64,000 bases of DNA from Agromyces hippuratus (GTDB lineage Bacteria; Actinomycetota; Actinomycetes; Actinomycetales; Microbacteriaceae), in assembly GCF_013410355.1 (NCBI RefSeq), contig NZ_JACCFI010000001.1, forward strand, positions 1,922,001 to 1,986,000, read 5' to 3'. Under the pieces are notes generated by a model. The model saw only the letters and a list, made by a program, of their open reading frames with translations. It ran no database searches and was not told the DNA's origin. Position numbers and translations under genes: made by a program. Below, piece by piece: positions 8,562-18,104 of the stretch (position 1 is its first letter; each line of letters starts with the position of its first letter).

Positions 8562-8597
8562 GTGACATTAACGAAACGGAACGTGCCGTAATGTAAC
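8562..8597 (+). promoter_or_regulatory. leaderless promoter with inverted repeats before the TetR gene
   Basis: TAATGT (8589-8594) lies exactly 6 nt before the ATG and is a likely -10 of a leaderless transcript. GTGACATTA (8562-8570) and TAATGTAAC (8589-8597) are inverted with one mismatch, and TTCGT/ACGAA (7-bp spacer) overlaps the upstream half. This is a plausible TetR autoregulatory operator. Confidence 0.45.
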
Positions 8598-8600
8598 TGC

Positions 8601-9203
8601 ATGGCCAGCACCGGAGACGCACTCGGACGTCCGACCGACGTCGAACTGACCCAGCGCATCCTCGACGCGACCATCGAGCTGCTCGCGGAGCACGGCTACC
8701 CCGGCCTCCGCATCGAGCACGTGGCGAAGCTCGCCGGCTGCGGCAAGAACGCCGTGTACCGCCGATTCGCCGACAAGGCCGAGCTCGCCGCCGAGGCGCT
8801 GCGCAGCCACGGCGAGCTGGGCGAGATGCCCGACCACGGCAACGTGGCAGACGACCTGCTCGAGCACGTGCTGCAGAACCAAGCCAACCAAGTGCGCGCC
8901 GCGAGCGGCGAGACCCCGGTCGGCAACAACGGCTGGCGCGTCGCGTTCGAGCCCGAGGTGTTCCCCATCATCTGGGAACGCTTCTTCTCGCACCGGCGCG
9001 ACCAGGGCATCGAGCTCATCCTCCGCGGCGCCGCCCGCGGCGAGCTGCCCGCCGATGTCGACGCCGACCTCATCCTCGACACGTTGGCCGGACTCACCCT
9101 GTTCCGGCAATCGATCAAGGGCGTTCCGATCACGCCCGAGCAGTACCGCGCCATGATCGCGGCCGTCCTCGCCTCGCCTCCCCGAGGCGGCGACTCCACC
9201 TGA
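8601..9203 (+). CDS. TetR/AcrR family transcriptional regulator
   Basis: 200 residues with an N-terminal TetR helix-turn-helix: ILDATIELLAEHGYPGLRIEHVAKLAGCGKNAVYRRFADK (residues about 19-58). The C-terminal ligand domain includes RFFSHRRDQGIELILRGAARGEL and matches the TetR_C type often linked to drug efflux. The ATG follows a TAATGT box by 6 nt. The same-strand MFS exporter and M20 amidohydrolase downstream are the obvious targets; the ligand is unknown. Confidence 0.9.
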   Translation: MASTGDALGRPTDVELTQRILDATIELLAEHGYPGLRIEHVAKLAGCGKNAVYRRFADKAELAAEALRSHGELGEMPDHGNVADDLLEHVLQNQANQVRAASGETPVGNNGWRVAFEPEVFPIIWERFFSHRRDQGIELILRGAARGELPADVDADLILDTLAGLTLFRQSIKGVPITPEQYRAMIAAVLASPPRGGDST

Positions 9204-9207
9204 GCTC

Positions 9208-9238
9208 CGGATGCCGCGGCAGCACGCCGCGACATCCG
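9208..9238. repeat. CGGATG-type inverted repeat between the TetR and MFS genes
   Basis: CGGATGCCGCGGC (9208-9220) pairs with GCCGCGACATCCG (9226-9238) with a single mismatch and a 5-nt loop. It resembles the perfect palindrome at 5173-5198 and may partly terminate TetR transcription before the transporter. Confidence 0.65.
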
Positions 9239-9263
9239 TTCCCCCAATCACAGAAGGCCGATG

Positions 9264-10736
9264 ATGACCGACTCCCCCAACCCCGCCGTCCCTGCGGGGC
9301 GCACCTCGGTGCGCGCCATCGTCGGGTTCCTCGTCTTCTGCGAACTCGCGAGCGGCTTCGTACAGGGCTACTACGCCCCGCTGCTCGCCGCGATCGCCGA
9401 CCACCTCTCGGTCACCGATGCCGACATCACGTGGTTCCTCACCGTGCAGACGCTCGCGGCGGCCGTGTTCGTGCCCCTGCTCTCCAAGCTCGGCGATATC
9501 TTCGGCCACCGTCGCATGCTGCGCATCGCCGTGGTCGCCGTGCTGATCGGCACGCTCGTCACCGCATTGGTGCCGAACTTCACGGTCGTGCTCATCGCGC
9601 GTGTGCTCATCGGCCCGCTCGCCGTGTGGCTCCCGCTCGAGATCGCGCTCGTGCACAACCGCATCAGCGGCGACAGCGCACGCAAGGCGATCGGCATGCT
9701 CGTCTCCTTCCTCACCGTCGGCGCGATCCTCGGCACCGTCGCCTCGGGTGTGGTGAGCAGCGTGTCGCCCTCGCTGACCGTCACGCTCCTCGTGCCCTGC
9801 GCATTCGTGCTGGTCAGCGTGTACGCCGTGTTCTTCAAGGTGCCGGAGTCGACGACCCGGGCCAACCCGCACATCGACGTGCTCGGCTTCGTCGGCCTCG
9901 CGGTCGCGATGGTCGCACTCCTCGGCGGACTGCGACTCGCCTCCACCGAGGGCTTCGCCTCACCCGTCACGATCGGCGCGCTCGGCCTCGCCTTCGCCGT
10001 CTTCGTCGCCTGGGTGATCTGGGAGCGCCGCACGCCCGCCCCCGCGGTCGATGTGCGACTCGTGGCATCCCGCGCACTCGGCCCGATCTACCTCACCGCG
10101 TTCCTCTTCGGCATGGTGATGTTCGGCATGCAGGCGCCGATGACGACATTCCTCGCAGCAGACCCTGCCGTCACCGGCTACGGCTTCGCGGCCACGCCCG
10201 GCCTGATCTCCGCGGTCATCGCCGTCATCACCCTGCTGGCGACCGTCGGGGCCGCGACGTTCGCGTACCTCGCCAAGCGCATCGGCATCCGGGCCGTGCT
10301 CCTCATCGGCGCCGTGCTCGCCGGCGCCGGCAACTTCATCCTCGCCGCGTTCCACAGCACGCTCACCGAGGTCTGGATCGCCTCCGCCGTCATGGGCATC
10401 GGCCTGGGCCTGCTCCTCGGCGCGCTGCCCGCGCTGCTCGCCGAACTCGCGCCGAGCGACCAGACCGGCATCGCGGCCGGCGTCTACAATTCGCTGCGCA
10501 CGCTCGGCGGGGCGGCGGCCGGCGCCGTCTTCGGCCTCGTGCTCGCCCTCTGGGTGGCGCCGGGCGGCGAGTTCGCCGAGATCGGCGGCTACGTCACCGT
10601 CTGGGTGCTGTGCGGCCTCGCCTTCGTCGGTGCGCTCGTCGCACTCGCGTTCCTGCGGGTGCCCGATGGGCGCGGCACCCCCGCACACGCGCCCGCCGCC
10701 GACGAGCCCGCCGCCGAGGCATCCGCCGCCGTCTGA
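9264..10736 (+). CDS. MFS drug/metabolite exporter (DHA2-like)
   Basis: 490 residues with about 14 hydrophobic helices. SKLGDIFGHRRMLR (about residues 73-86) is motif A after helix 2, and RVLIGPLAVWLPLEIALV lies in the helix-4 region. It should export a small molecule by proton antiport. Two ATGs are adjacent at 9261 and 9264; AGAAGG at 9252-9257 is better placed for the second. It lies between a TetR gene and an M20 amidohydrolase and probably shares their regulation, suggesting either efflux of a toxic compound or transport linked to hydrolysis of an amide conjugate. Confidence 0.85.
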   Translation: MTDSPNPAVPAGRTSVRAIVGFLVFCELASGFVQGYYAPLLAAIADHLSVTDADITWFLTVQTLAAAVFVPLLSKLGDIFGHRRMLRIAVVAVLIGTLVTALVPNFTVVLIARVLIGPLAVWLPLEIALVHNRISGDSARKAIGMLVSFLTVGAILGTVASGVVSSVSPSLTVTLLVPCAFVLVSVYAVFFKVPESTTRANPHIDVLGFVGLAVAMVALLGGLRLASTEGFASPVTIGALGLAFAVFVAWVIWERRTPAPAVDVRLVASRALGPIYLTAFLFGMVMFGMQAPMTTFLAADPAVTGYGFAATPGLISAVIAVITLLATVGAATFAYLAKRIGIRAVLLIGAVLAGAGNFILAAFHSTLTEVWIASAVMGIGLGLLLGALPALLAELAPSDQTGIAAGVYNSLRTLGGAAAGAVFGLVLALWVAPGGEFAEIGGYVTVWVLCGLAFVGALVALAFLRVPDGRGTPAHAPAADEPAAEASAAV

Positions 10737-10803
10737 CCCACCCGATGCCGTACGCGGCACATGACCGGATGCCGCATGCCGGCACACGAACGAAGGAGAC
10801 CCC

Positions 10804-12051
10804 GTGACCCTCACCGACGAGACCACTGCGTTCGACGCAGCCGACGCCCCCGAAGGCAGCGCCGCCGCGTTCATCGCCCACGGCGCCGAGATCCTCCCCG
10901 ATCTCGTTGCCCTGCGTCGCCGCCTGCACGCCGAGCCCGAGCTCGGACTCGATCTCCCCGCGACGCAGCAGAAGGTGCTCGAGGCCCTCGAGGGGCTGGG
11001 CCTCGAGATCACCCTCGGCGAGCGCCTCACGTCGATCACCGCCGTGCTCCGCGGCGGCCGACCGGGCCCGACCGTGCTGCTGCGCGGCGACATGGACGCG
11101 CTGCCCGTCGCCGAGAAGGCCGAACTCGACTACGCCGCGACGAACGGCAACATGCACGCGTGCGGACACGACCTGCACACGGCGGGCCTCGTCGGTGCGG
11201 CGAAGCTCCTCGCCGCCCGCCGCGAGGAGCTCGCCGGCAACGTGCTCTTCATGTTCCAGCCCGGCGAGGAGGGCTTCGGCGGCGCGAAGATCATGCTCGA
11301 GGAAGGGCTGCTCGAGGCCTCCGGCGAGAAGCCGATCGCGGCGTTCGCGATCCATGTCGCACCCGGCCCGCGCGGCGTGTTCGTCTCTCGGCCTGGAACC
11401 ATCGCTGCCGGATCGAATCAGTTGCGCATCACGGTGCACGGCCGCGGCGGCCACGGCTCGCAGCCCCACCAGACGATCGACCCCGTGCCCGTCGCCGCTG
11501 AACTGGTGCTCGCCCTGCAGACCTTCGTGACCCGCCGCTTCGACGCATTCGACCCGGTCATCCTCTCGGTCACGAAGCTCGACGCCGGCGACGCCGTCAA
11601 CGTGATCCCCGAGACGGCCTCGCTCGCCGCGACCGTGCGCACGCTCTCGGCGGCGTCGCTCGAACGCCTCCAGCGGGAACTTCCGACCCTCGTGAACGGC
11701 ATCGCCGGCGCACACGGCTGCACCGCCGAACTCGAGTTCGTGGTGCAGTACCCGGTGACGGTCAACGATGCGGCGAGCACCGAAGGCGCACTCGCCGAGC
11801 TCCGGGCGCAGTTCGGCGAGCAGCGCGTCGTGGAGATGCCCACGCCCATGATGGGTTCCGAGGACTTCTCGTTCGTGCTCGACGAGGTGCCGGGCACGTT
11901 CGTGGCCCTGACGACGTCACCGGTCGGCACCGACCTGTCGACGGTCGAATGGAACCACTCGCCGCGCGTCGTGTTCGACGACGGGGTGCTCGGCGATCAG
12001 GCCGCCGCCCTCGCGCAGCTCGCCTGGGCGACGCTCGAGTCGGCGGGCTGA
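10804..12051 (+). CDS. M20 family amidohydrolase (aminoacylase/hippurate hydrolase-like)
   Basis: 415 residues. Metal-binding motifs of M20D peptidases are present: LLRGDMDALPV, NMHACGHDLHTA, FQPGEEGFGGAKIML, and a dimerisation domain starting RPGTIAAGSNQLRITVHGRGGHGSQPH. It should release an amino acid or amine from an N-acyl conjugate. The start is GTG with GAAGGAGA about 5 nt upstream. The preceding MFS gene lies 67 bp away on the same strand, so an efflux-plus-hydrolysis or uptake-plus-hydrolysis module is plausible. Substrate is not predictable. Confidence 0.87.
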   Translation: MTLTDETTAFDAADAPEGSAAAFIAHGAEILPDLVALRRRLHAEPELGLDLPATQQKVLEALEGLGLEITLGERLTSITAVLRGGRPGPTVLLRGDMDALPVAEKAELDYAATNGNMHACGHDLHTAGLVGAAKLLAARREELAGNVLFMFQPGEEGFGGAKIMLEEGLLEASGEKPIAAFAIHVAPGPRGVFVSRPGTIAAGSNQLRITVHGRGGHGSQPHQTIDPVPVAAELVLALQTFVTRRFDAFDPVILSVTKLDAGDAVNVIPETASLAATVRTLSAASLERLQRELPTLVNGIAGAHGCTAELEFVVQYPVTVNDAASTEGALAELRAQFGEQRVVEMPTPMMGSEDFSFVLDEVPGTFVALTTSPVGTDLSTVEWNHSPRVVFDDGVLGDQAAALAQLAWATLESAG

Positions 12052-12067
12052 CGGCGCCTCAGCCGAC

Positions 12068-12091
12068 GCCCGAGCGATGATCCGCTCGGCG
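12068..12091. terminator. bidirectional hairpin between convergent genes
   Basis: CCGAGCG (12070-12076) and CGCTCGG (12083-12089) form a short GC stem in the 53-bp gap between the amidohydrolase and the EamA transporter. Confidence 0.5.
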
Positions 12092-12104
12092 GGCCGACTC
12101 CAGG

Positions 12105-12950
12105 TCACCCGCCGAGCCGGATCGCGACGATCCCCGAGACCGCGACGACCGTCGCCGTGACTCGCCACTTGCTGAACGGCTCGCGGAAGACGAAGTAGCC
12201 GATCACCCCGGCCGCGAGCACACCGGTCTCACGCAGCGCGGAGACCACCGCGAGCGGCGCGAGCGACTGCGCCCAGACGACGATCGTGTAGGCGGCGAGC
12301 GAGAGGATGCCGCCGAGCGCGCCCATCGGCGCGTGCTCGCGCAAGCCGACCAGCATCTCGCGGCGGTCGCGCGCGAGCAGGAAGCAGACCAGCGGGATCG
12401 TGATGCCCTGGATGAGGAACAGCCACGACGCGTAGCCGAACGGCTCCCCCGACATGCGCACCCCGATGCCGTCGATCACCGAGTACGCGGTGATCGTGAT
12501 GCCCACCGCGACGGCCATGAGCGTGCCCGCCGGTCCGCTGCGGCCCTTGGGCGACCACGACAGCGCGAACAGCGCGATCGCCACGACGGCGACCCCGGCG
12601 ATCTGGGCGGGCGCCATGCGCTCGCCCAGGAACATCGTCGAGACCAGCGTGATGCCGAGCACGGCGATGCCGCGGGTCAGCGGGTACGTGCGGCCGAACT
12701 CCGACTTCGCGTACGCCGCCGTGAGCAGCACCAGGTAGAGCGTCTGCACGGCCGCCGAGATCAGCAGGTACGGCCAGACCTCTCGCGGCGGGAGCGGAAG
12801 GAGGATGCATCCGACCGCCCCCACCACCAGGTAGACGAGCCCGATCAGCGCCGACGAGACGAGCCGCGCGGGGATCGCCTTGGCGATCGCGTTCCAGCTG
12901 CCGTGCAGCAGGGCCGCGCCGAGCACGGCGAGCAGGACGCCGGTGCTCAC
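12105..12950 (-). CDS. EamA/DMT family transporter
   Basis: 281 residues, about 10 membrane helices in two EamA repeats (residues about 3-135 and 145-280), including LLTAAYAKSEFGRTYPLTRG and the mirrored SLAPLAVVSALRETGVLAAG. The start GTG overlaps the TGA of the alpha-galactosidase gene by 4 nt (GTGA), so the two are translationally coupled. This tie suggests export or import of a product of the glycosidase, but DMT carriers have wide substrate ranges. Confidence 0.83.
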   Translation of the reverse strand: MSTGVLLAVLGAALLHGSWNAIAKAIPARLVSSALIGLVYLVVGAVGCILLPLPPREVWPYLLISAAVQTLYLVLLTAAYAKSEFGRTYPLTRGIAVLGITLVSTMFLGERMAPAQIAGVAVVAIALFALSWSPKGRSGPAGTLMAVAVGITITAYSVIDGIGVRMSGEPFGYASWLFLIQGITIPLVCFLLARDRREMLVGLREHAPMGALGGILSLAAYTIVVWAQSLAPLAVVSALRETGVLAAGVIGYFVFREPFSKWRVTATVVAVSGIVAIRLGG

Positions 12951-15160
12951 GCGGTGCGGCTGCCCGTGGTGCCCCCGTCGACCTCGTCGACGCGCTCGGC
13001 GCGCAGCAGCACCGCCTGTTCGGGTCGGAGCGCCGGCATCACGACGCCGGCGGAGCCGAGCACGGCACCGCTCATCTCGATCGGCCCGAGCTCCCACCAC
13101 GGGGCGGTGTCGGCCCCGTGCGGGAGCCCGCCGACGAGCGCGGGCTCGACCCGGTACCGCGCCGTCGGGAGCAGGCCGGGCAGGCGGATGCGTCCGGGAC
13201 TCGCCACCGGCGCGCGCCACATCGACACGAACGCGAACAGTCCGGCGGATCCGTCGGCCGCGACGACGCCGTTGAGCGAGAGCGAGGCGTCGGGGTGGTC
13301 GAGGCGCACGAGCTCGCCGCCGTGCAGCAGTTCGCGGTTCGCCTTGTGCAGTTCGATCCATCCCCCGAGCTCGGCGAGCTCGGCCTCGCTCGCGTGTCGC
13401 AGGTCCCACTCCACGCCGAGGTGGCCGAAGAGGGCCGTGACGGCGCGGAACGAGAGCGCGTGCAGGCGGTTCGTCGTGTGCGAGGCGCCCGAGGCGATGT
13501 GGTTGCCCATGAGCTCGGGCGGCACCAGCTGGGTCGTCCACCGGTTGATCTGCTGACGGTCGATCGGGTCGTTGTTGTCGGAGACCCAGACGCGGTCGGT
13601 GCGATCGAGTGCCGCCAGGTCGACGCGCCCGCCGCCCGACGAGCAGGACTCGATCTCGAGATCGGGGTAGCGCGACTTCAGCTCGTCGACGAGCCGGTAG
13701 TACGCGAGCGTCTGCTCGTGCACCCCGGGGCGGCCGAGCGGCTGCGTGCCCGCGTCGACCAGGTCGCGGTTGTGGTCCCACTTGATGTACGCGATGTCGT
13801 ACTCGTCGAGGATCGCGCACATCGCGTCGCGCACGTGGTCGTACGCCTCGGGGATGCCGAGGTTCAGCACCTGCTGGTGGCGCGACTCCACGGGCAGCCG
13901 GTCGCCCGTCGCCATGATCCACTCGGGGTGCTCCCGAGCGAGGTCGGAGTCGATGTTCACCATCTCGGGCTCGAACCACAGTCCGAACTCCATGCCGAGG
14001 CCGCGCACCCGGTCGACGAGCGGGTGCAGCCCGTTCGGCCACACCTCGCTCGAGACGGTCCAGTCGCCGAGGCCAGCACGATCGTTGCGGCGACCGCCGA
14101 ACCATCCGTCGTCGAGCACGAAGCGTTCGATGCCGACCTCGGCCGCCTTGTCTGCGAGGCCGAGGAGCGTCTCGAGATCGTGATCGAAGTACACCGCCTC
14201 CCAGACGTTGAGCGTCACGGGCCGGATCGATCGCGGGTGCTGCGGGCGGGCACGGAGGTGCCGGTGCATCCGCCTGGCCGAGTCGTCGAGGCCGACGCCG
14301 TAGATGCCGTACACCCAGGGGCTCTCATAGCCCTCGCCCTGCGCGAGCCGTACCTCGCCGGGCAGCAGGAGCTCACCGCCGCCGAGCAGCTGCTCGCCGC
14401 TCAGCACCCGCTCGACCTGGTGCACGTGGTTGCCCGACCATGCCGTGTGGATGCCCCAGACCTCGCCGTTCGCGAACCCGAAGCCCGGCGTGCCGACCGA
14501 GAGGATCGTCGCCGCATCGAGTCCGGTGCGGCCGCGACGGCCTTCGCGCCGGTGCGAGCCGATGGCCATCGCACGACGCTGCGGTGCCCGCTCGCCCGAC
14601 CAGCGCCCGGCGAAGTCGAGCACCTCGCTCGCGATGGCGGGCGTCGGCAGGCAGAGCATGAGGTCGTCGAGCTGGTAGGTCTCGGCGGCGAGGTTCTGCA
14701 GTGCGGCGCGGGTGCGGACGATGCCGGCTCCGCTGAGCTCGACCGTCAGGGTGAGCGAGAGCTCGGCCGCCTCGTCGACCGCGGTGACGACGACCGTTCC
14801 CGCGCCGTGGTTCACGACGGTTCCGGATGCCTCGGAGAGCTCGGCGCCGTCGAGCGTCGCCGCCGTCACGCTCCAGCGCGGCGACCACGCCGCACCGGCA
14901 CGCGAGCCGCTCAGGCCCGGGCGTCCCATCCACCCGCGCGCGTGCTCGGGGAGGATCGCGATGCGCACCGGCACGTCCACCTCGCTCGCGCCGACCGGCA
15001 TCACACCGGCTTCTGCGAGGTCGATGTACGCACGTGCGTCGAGCTCGCCGCAGTCGGCGCCCCAGTGCACGATCGCGGGCAGCCCGCCGTCTCGGAGGTC
15101 GAGCACGAGCGCGACGCCATCGGCTCGCATCACCACGCCGAAGTGGGGGGTGCCAGTCAT
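12947..15160 (-). CDS. GH36 alpha-galactosidase, intracellular
   Basis: 737 residues, the usual GH36 length, with an N-terminal beta-sandwich, a TIM barrel and a C-terminal beta domain. VYFDHDLETLLGLADKAAEVG and FVLDDGWFGGRRND are family signatures. YIKWDHNRD carries the predicted nucleophile (about D462), CSSGGGRVDLAALDR the sugar-binding loop, and VWVSDNNDP the acid/base (about D528). No signal peptide, so it should act on imported alpha-galactosides. AAAGGA precedes the ATG. It is divergent from the LacI gene, 47 bp apart, and leads into the EamA gene. A LacI-type box (15195-15206) lies in the shared promoter. Confidence 0.93.
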   Translation of the reverse strand: MTGTPHFGVVMRADGVALVLDLRDGGLPAIVHWGADCGELDARAYIDLAEAGVMPVGASEVDVPVRIAILPEHARGWMGRPGLSGSRAGAAWSPRWSVTAATLDGAELSEASGTVVNHGAGTVVVTAVDEAAELSLTLTVELSGAGIVRTRAALQNLAAETYQLDDLMLCLPTPAIASEVLDFAGRWSGERAPQRRAMAIGSHRREGRRGRTGLDAATILSVGTPGFGFANGEVWGIHTAWSGNHVHQVERVLSGEQLLGGGELLLPGEVRLAQGEGYESPWVYGIYGVGLDDSARRMHRHLRARPQHPRSIRPVTLNVWEAVYFDHDLETLLGLADKAAEVGIERFVLDDGWFGGRRNDRAGLGDWTVSSEVWPNGLHPLVDRVRGLGMEFGLWFEPEMVNIDSDLAREHPEWIMATGDRLPVESRHQQVLNLGIPEAYDHVRDAMCAILDEYDIAYIKWDHNRDLVDAGTQPLGRPGVHEQTLAYYRLVDELKSRYPDLEIESCSSGGGRVDLAALDRTDRVWVSDNNDPIDRQQINRWTTQLVPPELMGNHIASGASHTTNRLHALSFRAVTALFGHLGVEWDLRHASEAELAELGGWIELHKANRELLHGGELVRLDHPDASLSLNGVVAADGSAGLFAFVSMWRAPVASPGRIRLPGLLPTARYRVEPALVGGLPHGADTAPWWELGPIEMSGAVLGSAGVVMPALRPEQAVLLRAERVDEVDGGTTGSRTA

Positions 15161-15194
15161 TTCGATATTCCTTTCACAGGGTCCGACAGAGTAG

Positions 15195-15206
15195 TGTTTA
15201 CGTCAC
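15195..15206. promoter_or_regulatory. LacI-type operator box in the lacI/alpha-galactosidase divergent promoter
   Basis: TGTTTACGTCAC matches the core TGTTTRCG of boxes at 21566, 21601 and 27111. It overlaps a possible -10 (TAGTGT, 15192-15197) and ends just before the LacI ATG, fitting autorepression and control of the divergent GH36 gene. Confidence 0.6.
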
Positions 15207-15207
15207 C

Positions 15208-16260
15208 ATGACGTCTGTTTCGAACGGTTTGTCCGGCCCCGCATCGCAGCCGAGAGCGCGCGCGTCGATCAACGACGTCGCTGTTCACGCCGGAGTGTCG
15301 GCACAGACCGTCTCGCGGGTCGCGAACGGCCAGAGCAATGTGCGCCCGTCCACGCGCGAGCGGGTGCAGGCCTCGATGCAGGCCCTCGGGTACCGCCCCA
15401 ACAGTGCCGCGCGCAACCTGAAGTCGGGCCGGTTCCGCAGCATCGGCTTCGTCACCTTCAACCTCGCCACCCTCGGCAACGAGCGCACGCTGAACGCCGT
15501 CGCCGAGGCATCCGAGGCCGCCGGCTACACGACCACGCTGCTGCCGGTCATGGACCCGACGCAGCTCGACGTCGCGGGCGCTTTCGGCCGCCTCGAGGAG
15601 CAGGCCGTCGACGGCATCATCCTCGTGATGTCCTCGGAGGTCGGCTCGCTCGACGAACTGGGCATCACCGCCGGCCTCCCGCTCGTGATCGTCGACTCCG
15701 ACGCGAACCTGCCCTACACGATCGTCGACACCGACCAGGAGCAGGGCGCGAAGATCGCCCTGCAGCACCTGCTCGAACTGGGGCACCGCGACATCGTGCA
15801 CATCTCGGGCCCGGCGGACTCGTTCTCGTCGCGCCGCCGCGCCGACGCCTACCGGCAGACGATGGCCTACGCCGGCCTTCCGGGCCGCCCCGTGCTCGTC
15901 GGCGACTGGAGTGCGGCCTCGGGTCTCGCCCTGGCACGCGAACTGTTCGCCGCCGAGGACCGACCGACGGCGATCTTCGCCAGCAACGACCAGATGGCCC
16001 TCGGCGTGATGCACGCGATCCACGAACGCGGCTGGAGCGTGCCCGGCGACATCAGCGTGGTCGGCTTCGACGACAGCGAAGAGGCATCCGTCTACTGGCC
16101 CGCGCTCACCACCGTGCACCAGAACTTCGACCAGGTCGGCCGTCACGCCACGACCCTGCTGCTCTCGCTCATCGACGGCGAGCCCAACACGAAGCAGAAG
16201 ATCCTGATCACGACGCGTCTCGTCGTGCGCGACAGCACCGGCCCCGCGCCGACGGCCTGA
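15208..16260 (+). CDS. LacI family transcriptional regulator
   Basis: 350 residues. The N-terminal DNA-binding segment SINDVAVHAGVSAQTVSRVANG (residues about 21-42) and hinge GYRPNSAARNLKSGR are typical. The rest is a periplasmic-binding-like sugar domain with FASNDQMALGVMHAI and ISVVGFDDSEEASVYWPALTTV. It most likely represses the surrounding glycoside-use genes and is released by an oligosaccharide or monosaccharide. Boxes of the form TGTTTRCG occur at its own promoter, at the permease operon and at the GH5 gene. It is convergent with the GH35 gene. Confidence 0.93.
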   Translation: MTSVSNGLSGPASQPRARASINDVAVHAGVSAQTVSRVANGQSNVRPSTRERVQASMQALGYRPNSAARNLKSGRFRSIGFVTFNLATLGNERTLNAVAEASEAAGYTTTLLPVMDPTQLDVAGAFGRLEEQAVDGIILVMSSEVGSLDELGITAGLPLVIVDSDANLPYTIVDTDQEQGAKIALQHLLELGHRDIVHISGPADSFSSRRRADAYRQTMAYAGLPGRPVLVGDWSAASGLALARELFAAEDRPTAIFASNDQMALGVMHAIHERGWSVPGDISVVGFDDSEEASVYWPALTTVHQNFDQVGRHATTLLLSLIDGEPNTKQKILITTRLVVRDSTGPAPTA

Positions 16261-16293
16261 CGTCGGCCGCGCGAGCCGTCGACACGGCCGACG
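16261..16293. terminator. bidirectional terminator between lacI-type gene and GH35
   Basis: CGTCGGCCG directly after the LacI stop pairs perfectly with CGGCCGACG (16285-16293) across a 15-nt loop, in a 47-bp convergent gap. Confidence 0.6.
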
Positions 16294-16307
16294 CCGGGTG
16301 AGCACGG

Positions 16308-18077
16308 TCACGCTTCGGTCGGGCCGAGTTCGGGGCGTGCGACGAAGCGAACTGCCGCCGCTGCCGCGCCGACGGTCTCGAACACGACCAGCTCGTTCTC
16401 GCCGGCGCGCACGACGGGCGCGGGCACGTACATCGTGCGCTGCGGGCCCCGGCTCCAGTAGCGGCCGAGGTTCACGCCGTTGACCCACACGACGCCCTTG
16501 ACCCACCCCGGCAGCGCGAGCTGCAGGTCGGCGGGCTCGGCGAGCGTGAACGTGCCGCTCGCGAAGACCGGGCCCGACAGCGGCGCGGCGCCGCCTGCCG
16601 CCGGCTCGGCGATCGACTCGGCCGCGAGCACCGCGCGAACGGGTTCGAGGTCGTCGAGGGCGATCGATCCCGCCGACCATTCGGTGAGCGGCACGCCGTC
16701 GAGGGTCGCCGGCGCGATGAGCCCCTTGGCCTCGCCGAGCCGGGGGCCGTAGTTCACGCCGCCGAGGTTCTCGACGAGCACGGTGAGCTCGCCCCTCGCG
16801 TCGGCGGGCAACGGCAGCACCCGCTCGTGGAGTTCTCGGTCGAGTACGCCGACGAGTGCACCGTCGAGGAAGACCTGTGCCCGGTCGCGCACCTCGCCGA
16901 AGGCGAGCAGTCCGCCGTGGTCGATGCGCGTCGAGTAGCACGCGAAGCCGCGCGTCGAATCGAACTCCGCTGCGACGGGCAGGTGGTCGAAGGGCTGCGA
17001 GGCGATGATCGGCATGGACCACAGCGAAGCGCTGCGGTCGAGGCGCACGTCGAGCTCCGGGGCATCCGCTCGCTCAGCCGGCACCTCGTCGGAAACGGGC
17101 GCGTACTTCGCGATCACCTCGCGGAATCGCCAGTACTTCTCGGTCGGCGTGCCGTCTTCGGCGAGCGGTGCGTCGTAGTCGTACGACGTCGCGATCGGGC
17201 GGTAGGTGCCCTTGTCGTTCGCGCCGGCGGTGAAGGCGAAGTTCGTGCCGCCGTGGAACATGTAGACGTTGACGGATGCCCCGGCCGCGAGCAGCTCGTC
17301 GAGCTCGCGCGCCGAGTCCCCCGCCGAGGTCGTGTGGTGGATCTCGCCCCAGCTGTCGAACCACCCGCACCAGAACTCGGAGCACATGAGCGGCCCGGTC
17401 GGCTGGTGGCGGCGCAGGGTGGCGAGCCGCTCCCCCACGCGCGAGCCGAAGGAGCCGGTGCGGTGCAGCTCGTCGAGACTGCCGCGCTCGAGCATCTGCT
17501 CGAGCGGCTGGTCGACGGTGGTCAGCGGCACGTCGATGCCGTGTGCGCGCGTCAGCTCGGTGAGGCGGCGCAGGTAGTCCTTGTCGGCGCCGTACGCGCC
17601 GTACTCGTTCTCGATCTGCACGAGGATCACGGGTCCGCCGTGCTGGATCTGACGCGGCTGCACGATGGCGTAGACCGCATCGAGGTACTCGCCGACGGCG
17701 TCGAGGTACGCGGCGTCGTGCGAGCGCAGCACGATCGCCTCGTCGGCGACGAGCCAGGAGGGCAGACCGCCGTCGTGCCATTCGGCGCAGATGTAGGGGC
17801 CGGGGCGCACGATCGCGTGCATGCCCTCGGCGTGCACGAGGTCGAGGAAGCGTGCCAGGTCGAGCTGCCCGGAGGTGCGGAACTCGCCGCGCGTCGGGGC
17901 GTGCTCGTTCCACGGCACGTACGTCTCGATGGTGTTGAGCCCCATGAGCCGGGCCTTGCGGATGCGATCGCTCCATTGGTCGGGGTGCACCCGGAAGTAG
18001 TGCAACGCGCCGGCGAGCACGCGGTGGGGCGCGCCGTCGAGGAGGAAGTCGGTGTCACCGATGGAGAAGGTGGGCAT
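16308..18077 (-). CDS. GH35 beta-galactosidase, intracellular
   Basis: 589 residues. The GH35 signature GPVILVQIENEYGAYG gives the predicted acid/base E158, and PLMCSEFWCGWFDSWG the nucleophile E234. The catalytic barrel spans about residues 5-320, followed by jelly-roll domains ending in WVNGVNLGRYWSRGPQRTMYVP. No signal peptide, so it should trim beta-galactosyl units from imported oligosaccharides. It is the last gene of the permease-permease-binding protein-GH35 operon, 79 bp after the binding protein with a strong hairpin in the gap, so its expression may be damped relative to the transporter. Confidence 0.93.
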   Translation of the reverse strand: MPTFSIGDTDFLLDGAPHRVLAGALHYFRVHPDQWSDRIRKARLMGLNTIETYVPWNEHAPTRGEFRTSGQLDLARFLDLVHAEGMHAIVRPGPYICAEWHDGGLPSWLVADEAIVLRSHDAAYLDAVGEYLDAVYAIVQPRQIQHGGPVILVQIENEYGAYGADKDYLRRLTELTRAHGIDVPLTTVDQPLEQMLERGSLDELHRTGSFGSRVGERLATLRRHQPTGPLMCSEFWCGWFDSWGEIHHTTSAGDSARELDELLAAGASVNVYMFHGGTNFAFTAGANDKGTYRPIATSYDYDAPLAEDGTPTEKYWRFREVIAKYAPVSDEVPAERADAPELDVRLDRSASLWSMPIIASQPFDHLPVAAEFDSTRGFACYSTRIDHGGLLAFGEVRDRAQVFLDGALVGVLDRELHERVLPLPADARGELTVLVENLGGVNYGPRLGEAKGLIAPATLDGVPLTEWSAGSIALDDLEPVRAVLAAESIAEPAAGGAAPLSGPVFASGTFTLAEPADLQLALPGWVKGVVWVNGVNLGRYWSRGPQRTMYVPAPVVRAGENELVVFETVGAAAAAVRFVARPELGPTEA

Positions 18078-18104
18078 GTCGCTGATCCTGTATCGAGAAA
18101 CGGA

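Noticed and set aside
12105..14105. A single 666-codon gene covering EamA and part of GH36
   Set aside because: The upstream two thirds is an out-of-frame reading of the alpha-galactosidase gene; the EamA gene starts at the GTG overlapping its stop.
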